This document shows, piece by piece, positions 1 to 6,050 of a stretch of DNA of 15,874 nt; within the stretch, counting starts at the first letter, position 1, and each line of letters starts with the position of its first letter. Below the pieces are notes generated by a model. That model ran no database searches, was not told the origin of the DNA, and saw only the letters and a program-made list of their open reading frames with translations. A program made the translations under genes and the position numbers. The stretch is from SIG480 sp045533555 (lineage in GTDB: Bacteria > Bacillota > Clostridia > Oscillospirales > JAAYXM01): NCBI GenBank assembly GCA_045533555.1, contig JAZSHZ010000095.1, positions 1 to 15,874 on the forward strand, read 5' to 3'.

Positions 1-1
1 A

Positions 2-64
2 AACACAACGCGCGCAGAAGTCGCGGTTCTCACCACGAAAATCCTCGATTATACAGCGCAATAA
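2..64 (+). CDS. C-terminal end of an upstream SLH-domain protein (partial)
   Basis: The frame starting at base 2 reads 20 codons and ends with TAA at 62-64. The residues include TRAEVAVLTTKIL, which has the shape of the last helix of an S-layer homology domain (the conserved T-R-A-E start followed by a hydrophobic helix). The giant protein at the right end has the comparable segments ITRADFAILLVRAF and ITRQDMMVIVYRAM. The gene is therefore probably another wall-anchored surface protein whose body lies outside the window. A strong hairpin follows 12 bases after the stop, as expected at a gene end. Twenty residues are too few to exclude another family, so the call rests on the motif and the neighbourhood. 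Confidence 0.55.
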   Translation, partial: NTTRAEVAVLTTKILDYTAQ

Positions 65-76
65 GAAAGCAAAAAT

Positions 77-101
77 GGTGGGAGAAATTATTTCTCCCAC
101 C
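77..101. terminator. Strong hairpin after the upstream SLH gene
   Basis: An 11-bp perfect stem, GGTGGGAGAAA pairing with TTTCTCCCACC, closes a 3-base TTA loop. On the + strand it is followed by CCATAAAAAAG, not by a U-tract, so it is not a classic intrinsic terminator for the gene on its left. Read on the - strand it is followed by ATTTTTGC, so it could stop antisense transcription. It may still end or stabilise the upstream mRNA. An ATG at 75 lies at its base and would be buried in the stem, an argument against that ATG starting the next gene. Confidence 0.5.
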
Positions 102-143
102 CATAAAAAAGAAGATAAAAGGCTTTTTTCTTGTTCCGCAATG

Positions 144-152
144 TGTTATAAT
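144..152 (+). promoter_or_regulatory. Extended -10 promoter of the amidohydrolase gene
   Basis: The bases TGTTATAAT give a perfect TATAAT at 147-152 preceded by the TGn extension. No good -35 lies 17 bases upstream, only a T-run near 124-129, which is normal for extended -10 promoters. Transcription would begin near 159, leaving a leader of about 30 bases before the GTG start at 189 and excluding the in-frame ATGs at 75 and 141. Confidence 0.6.
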
Positions 153-188
153 AAAATACACTTGCGCGAAAGAAAGGGGAAACTCAAA

Positions 189-1763
189 GTGTCACTTATT
201 TATTTGGATTCAAACGTGTGCATCGGAAAACGCGGTATAAAGGATGCGCGTGAAATATGGAAGAGCGAGGAGATTCTCGCCTCAATGGACAGAGCAGGAA
301 TTGCGGGCGCACTCGTATATGCGGGTTGGGCGCGCGATTATGCACCGCAATACGGAAATGAGCGTCTCGCAGAGGAGCTTAAGAAATATAACCGTTTCTA
401 TGGCTGCTATGTCATTCAGCCGGGTTATACGGGAACATTCCTTCTCCCGGGCGAATTCGTCGCGGATATGAAGGCAAAGAAGATGGTTGCGGCGAAGATG
501 TTCCCTGCAACGCATATGTTTGCGACGAGCGAAGCCGTCATGGGTGAATATTATGCGGAGCTTGAGAAAAACAACATTCCGCTTCTCGTCGATAAGGCGC
601 AGCTCGGCTGGCCGGATCTTGAAAGCATACTTAAAAACCATCCGAAGCTCAATGTGCTCATTCAGGGCGTTTCGTGGGCAGATTTCCATAACCTTATGGC
701 TCACCTCCGCAAATATGATAATCTCTACACGGACCTTTCGCAGATGCAGTCAAACTACGGTGTTGAGATAATTGCAAAGGAAGTCGGAGCAGAGAGAATC
801 TGCGTCGGAAGCGGGCTTCCGCTTATGTGCCCGGGTGCGGCAAGAGCATTCATCGATTATGCTCAGGTCTCCGATGAGGAGAAGCAGCTTATGGCAGGCG
901 GCAACCTCGCAAGACTCTGCGGAATCGATCTTCCCGAGCAGGTTGAACTCAAGAATGATGAAATTGCGCGTCAGGCGGCAGAAGGAAAGCCTCTCGATGC
1001 ATTCGTTTTCGATTCGCACACCCATTTCCTTGAAGATGGCGGAAATTGCGGCGCGGGATATCCGATGGTAAAAGGAGATCTCGCAAGTATGGAAGCTCTC
1101 TCCGATATTATGGGCGTCGATGAATACGCGGTTGCTCCGTGGCTCGGAATCTGGACTGACTGCGAGGCAGGCAACGAAATTGCGCTCGATATGGCAAAGC
1201 GCTCAAAGCGCGTCTACGGATATGTTCTCATCAACCCGACCTACGGAACGGACGTTGAGAAGGAAGCATATCATTACCATATCGAAGAGAAAATGCCCGC
1301 AATGAAGATGTTCTATTCGCGTTGCGGAGTAAGATATAATGACCCGGTATTTGACCCGTGGTATAAAATTGCAAACGAGAAGCATCTCTTTGCGCTTATG
1401 GACAGCGGCGGCTATCCCTCATATCTTGCAGATATGGAGGATGTCGCGAAGAGATATCCGAACATCACCTTCTTCCTTGACCACGCGGGAAGAAGCTTCT
1501 CCTGCGCAGAGTCCTATGCGGCGCTTGCGAAGAAATATGACAACGTTTATCTCCAGCTTACATATACCTCCGTGCCCGAAGGCGTCATTGAATATCTCTG
1601 CAAGGAAGGCCTTGCGCATAAGACGCTCTACGGAACGGATGCGCCGATGCGCGATCCGCGTCCGCAGCTCGGCTGGGTTGCATTCGCAAATATTTCGCTT
1701 GAAGATAAAAAGCTTATCCTCGGCGGAAATATGAGAAGAATTGCAGACCAATATGTCGATTAG
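189..1763 (+). CDS. Tandem amidohydrolase (Amidohydro_2 type), first half catalytically degenerate
   Basis: A 524-residue cytoplasmic protein without a signal peptide, made of two metal-dependent TIM-barrel halves of the amidohydrolase_2 family (COG2159-like; decarboxylases and sugar lactonases). Half two (about 270-524) keeps the metal and catalytic residues: the H-x-H pair at H277/H279 in DSHTHF, H432 in FLDHAG and D484 in YGTDAP. Half one (1-265) has the same fold pattern, but the H-x-H position reads DSNVCIG, the strand-5 His is missing (LIQGVSW near 159) and the GTD motif reads GSGLP at 207-211. It therefore looks like a structural or regulatory pseudo-domain. I chose GTG 189 because AAAGGGGA lies about 9 bases upstream and the promoter at 144-152 puts the transcript start after the ATGs at 75 and 141. 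In this setting it may hydrolyse a lactone or sugar acid released by the lyase; the substrate is inferred only. The gene ends at a shared terminator. Confidence 0.8.
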   Translation: MSLIYLDSNVCIGKRGIKDAREIWKSEEILASMDRAGIAGALVYAGWARDYAPQYGNERLAEELKKYNRFYGCYVIQPGYTGTFLLPGEFVADMKAKKMVAAKMFPATHMFATSEAVMGEYYAELEKNNIPLLVDKAQLGWPDLESILKNHPKLNVLIQGVSWADFHNLMAHLRKYDNLYTDLSQMQSNYGVEIIAKEVGAERICVGSGLPLMCPGAARAFIDYAQVSDEEKQLMAGGNLARLCGIDLPEQVELKNDEIARQAAEGKPLDAFVFDSHTHFLEDGGNCGAGYPMVKGDLASMEALSDIMGVDEYAVAPWLGIWTDCEAGNEIALDMAKRSKRVYGYVLINPTYGTDVEKEAYHYHIEEKMPAMKMFYSRCGVRYNDPVFDPWYKIANEKHLFALMDSGGYPSYLADMEDVAKRYPNITFFLDHAGRSFSCAESYAALAKKYDNVYLQLTYTSVPEGVIEYLCKEGLAHKTLYGTDAPMRDPRPQLGWVAFANISLEDKKLILGGNMRRIADQYVD

Positions 1764-1771
1764 CAGGTAAT

Positions 1772-1809
1772 AAAAAATCACCTTGGATTTTATTCCAAGG
1801 TGATTTTTT
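1772..1809. terminator. Bidirectional intrinsic terminator between convergent genes
   Basis: A 16-bp perfect stem (AAAAAATCACCTTGGA at 1772-1787 and its complement at 1794-1809) encloses a 6-base loop. It has a T-tract on the right and an A-tract on the left, so it can stop transcription from both sides. It begins 9 bases after the amidohydrolase stop and ends 10 bases before the stop of the secreted protein on the other strand. Confidence 0.93.
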
Positions 1810-1819
1810 GTTTTATTTT

Positions 1820-4687
1820 TTATCTTTCTGCGCTGTATGCAATTCTGATAACGCCGTTGTCGATGTAGACGACATATGCGCGGACTGCCGCGGCGCCCGA
1901 TTCGGGAGCCATTGCCGAGAACTGATTTGCGCCGAGAACAGAAACTGCCTTATAGGTTGTGCCACCGTGGAGATCGAGCCCCGATGCGCCGAAGAGGATT
2001 CCGCGCTCGAGAATCGTCTTGCCGCCAAAGCCGACGAGTTCCATCATATATGCGGTGTTGCCACCGTCGGTTCTCGTCGAATCATCGATGATGACCGCAG
2101 GGAAGTTTGAAAGAGCGGATGATGCAAAGTTTGCCGTGAGTGTTGCATCATTCCATGCATAGAAGGAATATGTCTCGCTGTAGCTGACGATCTGATTTCC
2201 TCGAGTCCAGTGGCTGAATACCTGACCTTCGGGAGCAGCATTTGCGGTTACCGTGACCTTATCGTTATAGCTGTATGACGATTTGTCAGCAGTGCCGCCG
2301 ACTACCGTGATTGCGACATCATCGGCATCATCATAGATTGCGATGGACTGTATATCACCCGTGACCGTTTCGGGATATGCGCTCCATTCTTTTGCGGTTC
2401 CGAATCCCGTGAGCTTCGGAAGTGCGGGGGCGACAACTGCGGCGCCCTCTGCGAAATATCCGCTTGAGATTATTTCGCGGTTTGCATTTGCAAATTCAAC
2501 GAGACATCCGTTTGCCTTTTCCGCATAAACCGCCATAAGAGACGTGTTGCTTGCAAGCTTGAAGCTGATATCGGAAGCCGTGGAATAAACCGAGCCGTTT
2601 GAAAGATTGAGCCAATATTTGAAATCCTTGCCGTCTGCACTCATGGGAGCCGATGCGGAGATTTCTGCGCCGACCGACTTATCAAGCTGGCTTCCCTGAA
2701 CGGTTCCGGAAACATCAAGTGTGACACCTGAGGGAGCCGTTATATAGACCTTCGCCGTCGTCGCATCCTCAACGCGCGCGTTCGGATGTGTTACCGTAAG
2801 CGGGAGTGTTGCAGTGATATCACCGAAGGTTGCCTTGATGACGGTGTCACCGTCTGAGATTGCGCGGACGATGCCGTCCTTGATTGTTGCAACATTTTCG
2901 TTTGTGCTTGTCCACATTGCGCCGGAGAGAAGCTTTTCCTCACCGTCAACCGTTGTTATAAGTGAAACACTCTGAGCGGTATTTATTGCCATTGTCTTGT
3001 CGCCGCTGATTGTGGCGGATGTTACCGTGACAGGTGCGAGGTCAAGTCCCGTGAGATACATTGTAACGGATCCCGATGCAGCGGACGGAATTTTTGCCGA
3101 GAAGATATATTCTCCGGTTGCCGGAATATTTACGATTGCAAGATCTGCTGCACCATAACCTTCCGTTGATGCGCGCATATTAGCCGTTCCGAGCTTGTAA
3201 TCATCGGACATGGGATCACTCGCGGAAGCGGGAGCAAGATAAAGATCTGCCATATTCGTACCGTTGGAAGCGAGATAGTGGTTAAGCTTTACCGCATAGG
3301 TGCCTGTAAAATCTGCGTTGAGACCGAGATTTACATAGTGCCCGACTTTGAAAGAGGCGAAGGAGAGACCGTAGAAGAGAGTTCTGAAGGTGGAGTAGCC
3401 TGTCGCATACTTCGCTTTTACATCATCGTGCATGTTGATGTATCTCCAGCCGTTGCCTGTTTTCGCATATGTGTCATAGTTATCGGGAACACCGACGTTT
3501 CCGACAACCGCGCCCGAGGGTCTGAAATCAAATTTTCTGACGAGCGTTGCGGGGTCAAGCCTTGTGAGAACAAAGCGGCGCATGCTGACCGTGTCGGGGT
3601 TGGATGCGCTCTTTCTTACGATGAGGATAAGCTCTTCGTTGTCCTTCGTTGTAGTGATTGTCTTTATTGGTTTTACGGATGCTTCTGCAACATTTGAAGA
3701 AGTTGTCTTGTGTGTTATATCCGCAAGCTTATATGTTGCGTTGAAATAGTCGCTTTCACCGGTGTTTCCGGGAGCAAGGAAAAGCTCCGCAACACCGTAG
3801 GTACTGTGTGTCGAGTAGAAATATTCAAGCGAATATATTCCGGGTGTCGGAACGCGCAGCTTAAGCGCGAGCCATTCGCTCTTGTGATAGCTTCCGACAT
3901 TGAGTCCGTTGAATGCCGTTGTGGATTTTGCGGAAGTCCAGTATTCTCCGGCAACCTTCCAGTTTTCGTTGAGTGCCGTATTTCCGTAAGAAGTATATGT
4001 ATCCGAAACGGCTTTGCCATTGAGACTGCTGTCACCCGATTCTGCATAGCGGAACTGATAGATATATTCGCTTGCAGGCTTCGGGTCGGCTTCTCGTGTC
4101 ATGACAAGACGTCTTATAAGAACGGGTGCACTGTATCCCGTGCTTCTTCTGAGAAGGAAAATAAATTCCTGATTATCCGATTCAACGGTAAGCTTCTTCG
4201 AAATTGTTGCCGTTGCCGTGCTGACAGTGCCCGATGAAGAATTACACGGTGTGTCACAGAGTTTATATTCCGAATTGAAGTAGTTGCTCTCGGCGGTTCC
4301 GAGCGGAACGAGATAAGCCTCACCTTTGTTGTAGGAATTGTGGGTTGCATAGGTGAGTGCGAGGGAATATGTTCCTTTCGTCGGTACTTTGAGCTTGAGC
4401 GCAAACCATTCACCTGATTTTGAACCTGAGAGTTTCATGCCGTTGAAGCCCGTATTTGAGCCACCGTTTGATGTGCTCTCTGCAAAGAATTCCCAGTTGG
4501 GGTTGAGCTTCGTTGCCCCGTAGGTTGCATAAGTGTCACCGATGTCGAGATTGTAGAGACTGCTATCGATTCCCTGCGGGCAGAATTCATATGCATATTC
4601 GATGGTTTCGCCCTCAGCGCCTGCCACTACGCCGAAGAGAGATATGCACATCATAAGAGCAAGGATGCATGAAAGAAATCTTTTCAT
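1820..4687 (-). CDS. Secreted multi-module repeat protein (adhesin or glycan-binding type)
   Basis: A 955-residue exported protein. Residues 1-24 form a signal peptide (MKR, hydrophobic core, cleavage after AGA). Two modules of about 172 residues (28-199 and 207-378) closely resemble the N-terminal repeats of the giant protein on the other strand. Shared landmarks are LNxNW, FNG, EWxALKL+VPTxGxY, a YATH/YSTH box, YFNxxYKL and a closing hydrophobic strand before xxxLTR. A third, diverged module spans 383-552. A BIG2-type Ig domain follows (553-635, with TSTNENVATIKDG), then InlB-B-repeat-like domains around 641-725 and 790-856 (FKYW...LMAVY; FSHW...LTANF), and a final beta-rich domain. No SLH domain, sortase signal or transmembrane anchor is present, so it is either released or held by binding glycan. 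No enzyme motif is visible. The start has AAAGGAGA 7-8 bases upstream. Its sharing of modules with the lyase suggests the same polysaccharide target; this is inference. Confidence 0.85.
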   Translation of the reverse strand: MKRFLSCILALMMCISLFGVVAGAEGETIEYAYEFCPQGIDSSLYNLDIGDTYATYGATKLNPNWEFFAESTSNGGSNTGFNGMKLSGSKSGEWFALKLKVPTKGTYSLALTYATHNSYNKGEAYLVPLGTAESNYFNSEYKLCDTPCNSSSGTVSTATATISKKLTVESDNQEFIFLLRRSTGYSAPVLIRRLVMTREADPKPASEYIYQFRYAESGDSSLNGKAVSDTYTSYGNTALNENWKVAGEYWTSAKSTTAFNGLNVGSYHKSEWLALKLRVPTPGIYSLEYFYSTHSTYGVAELFLAPGNTGESDYFNATYKLADITHKTTSSNVAEASVKPIKTITTTKDNEELILIVRKSASNPDTVSMRRFVLTRLDPATLVRKFDFRPSGAVVGNVGVPDNYDTYAKTGNGWRYINMHDDVKAKYATGYSTFRTLFYGLSFASFKVGHYVNLGLNADFTGTYAVKLNHYLASNGTNMADLYLAPASASDPMSDDYKLGTANMRASTEGYGAADLAIVNIPATGEYIFSAKIPSAASGSVTMYLTGLDLAPVTVTSATISGDKTMAINTAQSVSLITTVDGEEKLLSGAMWTSTNENVATIKDGIVRAISDGDTVIKATFGDITATLPLTVTHPNARVEDATTAKVYITAPSGVTLDVSGTVQGSQLDKSVGAEISASAPMSADGKDFKYWLNLSNGSVYSTASDISFKLASNTSLMAVYAEKANGCLVEFANANREIISSGYFAEGAAVVAPALPKLTGFGTAKEWSAYPETVTGDIQSIAIYDDADDVAITVVGGTADKSSYSYNDKVTVTANAAPEGQVFSHWTRGNQIVSYSETYSFYAWNDATLTANFASSALSNFPAVIIDDSTRTDGGNTAYMMELVGFGGKTILERGILFGASGLDLHGGTTYKAVSVLGANQFSAMAPESGAAAVRAYVVYIDNGVIRIAYSAER
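3554..4606 (-). repeat. Two coding repeat modules paralogous to the giant protein's N-terminus
   Basis: Module 1 (4091-4606) is the subtype starting FCPQGIDSSLYN, with the cysteine pair CDTPC. Module 2 (3554-4069) is the subtype starting QFRYAESGDSSLN. Module 1 keeps exact 20-base matches to 6243-6262 and 6267-6286 of the opposite-strand gene (here at 4479-4498 and 4455-4474), so the two form long imperfect inverted repeats around the regulator gene. Confidence 0.85.
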
Positions 4688-4711
4688 AATAAATCTCCTT
4701 TGTAGTTTTTT

Positions 4712-4743
4712 ATAATATAAGGAGAGTTTAACACTTTATTTAA
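4712..4743 (-). promoter_or_regulatory. Probable promoter of the secreted repeat-protein gene, weak -35
   Basis: On the - strand CTCCTTATATTATAAAA offers a good -10 (TTATAT or TATTAT within 4712-4720). The best -35 at a 17-base spacing is TTAAAT (4738-4743), a poor match. This fits a promoter needing an activator, and a perfect small palindrome lies directly upstream at 4748-4762. The ribosome binding site is AAAGGAGA at 4693-4700. Confidence 0.45.
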
Positions 4744-4747
4744 AAAC

Positions 4748-4762
4748 CTTCAATCGTTGAAG
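4748..4762. promoter_or_regulatory. Palindrome, candidate operator
   Basis: CTTCAA-TCG-TTGAAG is a perfect 6-bp inverted repeat around 3 bases, placed just upstream of the weak -35 of the secreted-protein gene, about 50 bases from its likely transcription start. It is too short and lacks the U-tract to be a terminator. It could be the binding site of the neighbouring AraC-type protein or of another regulator; no experiment-like evidence is available from sequence. Confidence 0.35.
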
Positions 4763-4774
4763 TGCGAAATCGGG

Positions 4775-4816
4775 CAAAAAAATAAAGCATTTGCACCGTT
4801 TCCGATACAAATGCTT
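4775..4816 (-). terminator. Intrinsic terminator of the AraC-family gene
   Basis: Read on the - strand, AAGCATTTG (4808-4816) pairs with CAAATGCTT (4785-4793) as a 9-bp stem around a 14-base loop, followed by TATTTTTTTG. The stem starts inside the stop codon of the regulator gene. It separates that gene from the secreted-protein gene, which therefore needs its own promoter. Confidence 0.8.
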
Positions 4817-5828
4817 ATGCTTTTCCGAGCGCATACATTTCCCATTCATATTTATCCGATTCGCTTAAGTTCATTCTCCACGCGAATTTTTCCATATTTA
4901 TTTTATGAAGATGCTCGCCCCATGTGCAGTCGTTTTCAAGCATCTGTCGCTTGAGTATAAGCGGGGAAACTCCATAAGCCGCACGACATTCGTTTATGAA
5001 ATAGCTTCTTGTCGTAAAGCCACATTCTTCGGCAATCTCCGTCAGCGATTTCTGTGAATAGCGGAGAAGCTGAGTTGCCCGATGAAGCCTGAAAAGCTTT
5101 GAATATGAGCCGAAGGTCTGTCCTGTCGTCCCCTTGAATTTTTCGGTGAACTGGCGCTTTGACATAAAGACGAATTTGCACATCGAATCAAGTGATGTAT
5201 CAATGATAGCACTTTTATGGAGCGCAGAGGTTGCTTCGTTGATGATTTCAAAGCGATCGTGCATTTTCTCAACATCATGGGCCTTGATTGAAGTGTTGAG
5301 GCTCTTTGCGCACAAATCGAGGATGGACAGGGTCCCGTCAAGTATTTTTTTGATATTCATATTGAACTTGAGGGAATATTCTGCATATATTTTCTCGCAG
5401 AGCTCATCGCAAAGCTCCTTATCTTTGCCTGAAAGCTTTATGAAAGGACAGAGAAGATATTTGTCAAAGCTTGCGGAAGAAAATGAGAGCGGCGCATAAG
5501 GCGCGCAGCTTTCAAGCAAAAGCTCATCATATGCCGAAATGCATATGACGCGCGTCTTTGAAAGGTCGGATGCGGAAGAATCTATTGAATGGACCGTATA
5601 GGGAAAGACGAGCGCGACAGAGCCTGCCGTCTGTTTCTGTCTGACACCGTTTATTGAGTGGTAATATTCTCCCGAGACAGTATACCATATCTGCATATAA
5701 TTATGCCAGTGAAGAGTGGAGACTCTGTGATCAATGATGGAATCAACAAGGAAAGGGAATTTTTCCGTGTGCGGAGCAGGAGTCAGAATCGAAGGGCTTA
5801 TGACGGAATTATTTTGCTTATATATCAT
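4815..5828 (-). CDS. AraC-family transcriptional regulator with N-terminal cupin
   Basis: A 337-residue cytoplasmic regulator. Residues 36-85 form an effector-binding cupin (LHWHNYMQIWYTVSGEY, then AGSVALVFPYTVHSI). Residues about 208-295 form the double helix-turn-helix DNA-binding domain, with the first helix pair near 211-232 (SLDSMCKFVFMSKRQFTEKF) and the second near 261-284, including IAEECGF and the typical GVSPL that follows it. A roughly 40-residue tail beyond the family domain is unusual but not remarkable. Its start at 5826-5828 has GGAAAGGAGA close upstream. The family typically activates neighbouring sugar-use genes on binding a sugar or sugar acid. Its position between the two repeat-protein genes, and divergent from the giant lyase gene, makes them its likely targets (inference). 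Which sugar it senses cannot be told. Confidence 0.93.
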   Translation of the reverse strand: MIYKQNNSVISPSILTPAPHTEKFPFLVDSIIDHRVSTLHWHNYMQIWYTVSGEYYHSINGVRQKQTAGSVALVFPYTVHSIDSSASDLSKTRVICISAYDELLLESCAPYAPLSFSSASFDKYLLCPFIKLSGKDKELCDELCEKIYAEYSLKFNMNIKKILDGTLSILDLCAKSLNTSIKAHDVEKMHDRFEIINEATSALHKSAIIDTSLDSMCKFVFMSKRQFTEKFKGTTGQTFGSYSKLFRLHRATQLLRYSQKSLTEIAEECGFTTRSYFINECRAAYGVSPLILKRQMLENDCTWGEHLHKINMEKFAWRMNLSESDKYEWEMYALGKA

Positions 5829-5855
5829 AAGAAAAAATCTCCTTTCCTTTTTTTA

Positions 5856-5884
5856 ATAATAACATTAAATATACTATTTTTCAA
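5856..5884 (-). promoter_or_regulatory. Promoter of the AraC-family gene
   Basis: On the - strand TTGAAA (5879-5884), 17 bases and TATTAT (5856-5861) give a good sigma-A type promoter about 28 bases before the start codon. Its -35 overlaps TTCAATAATTAAA (5880-5892), which matches the palindrome at 4748-4762 at 10 of 13 positions and hints at autoregulation, although the region is very AT-rich. Confidence 0.7.
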
Positions 5885-5935
5885 TAATTAAAAAATGAAA
5901 AATAATATATTTTGCCACATATTGCACTTTGTGTG

Positions 5936-5964
5936 TTGACGGAAATGCGCCTTGATAATAAAAT
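5936..5964 (+). promoter_or_regulatory. Promoter of the giant lyase gene
   Basis: TTGACG (5936-5941), a 17-base spacer and TAAAAT (5959-5964) form a near-consensus sigma-A promoter. Upstream lie an AT-rich stretch (5880-5912) and two TTGC half-sites exactly 10 bases apart (5912 and 5922: TTGCCAC and TTGCACT), a possible activator site. Transcription would start near 5971, giving an 80-base leader. Confidence 0.75.
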
Positions 5965-5977
5965 ATTATTAAAGTAT

Positions 5978-6031
5978 AAGGGGTAATGTCCCCTTTGGGA
6001 GTTGCATCGGAGAAAAAGCGAATCCGATGCA
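5978..6031 (+). ncRNA. Two-hairpin mRNA leader of the giant lyase gene
   Basis: Hairpin 1 is AAGGGG, six bases, CCCCTT (5978-5995), placed almost at the predicted 5' end of the mRNA. Hairpin 2 is TGCATCGGA (6003-6011), an 11-base loop and TCCGATGCA (6023-6031), a 9-bp perfect stem. Neither is followed by a U-tract, so they are not terminators. The ribosome binding site GAGGTAGGA follows in the open. I recognise no known riboswitch; a stabilising 5' structure for a very long mRNA is the simplest reading. Confidence 0.5.
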
Positions 6032-6050
6032 GGAAAGAGAGGTAGGATCT

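Noticed and set aside
77..101. Classic intrinsic terminator for the upstream gene on the + strand
   Set aside because: The stem is strong, but the following bases are A-rich, not T-rich, so the usual mechanism is not supported in that direction.
75..188. In-frame ATGs at 75 and 141 as starts of the amidohydrolase
   Set aside because: The ATG at 75 is in the base of a strong hairpin and precedes the promoter at 144-152; the one at 141 lies within it. The GTG at 189 has a good ribosome binding site and directly precedes the conserved barrel.
1808..4237. Several + strand frames of 60-175 codons opposite the secreted-protein gene
   Set aside because: They are antisense shadows; the - strand frame has a signal peptide, domain matches to the paralogous gene and a proper ribosome binding site.
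5978..6031. A known riboswitch in the lyase leader
   Set aside because: Two simple hairpins are visible, but I see none of the conserved cores I know, and no terminator or hidden ribosome binding site to switch.
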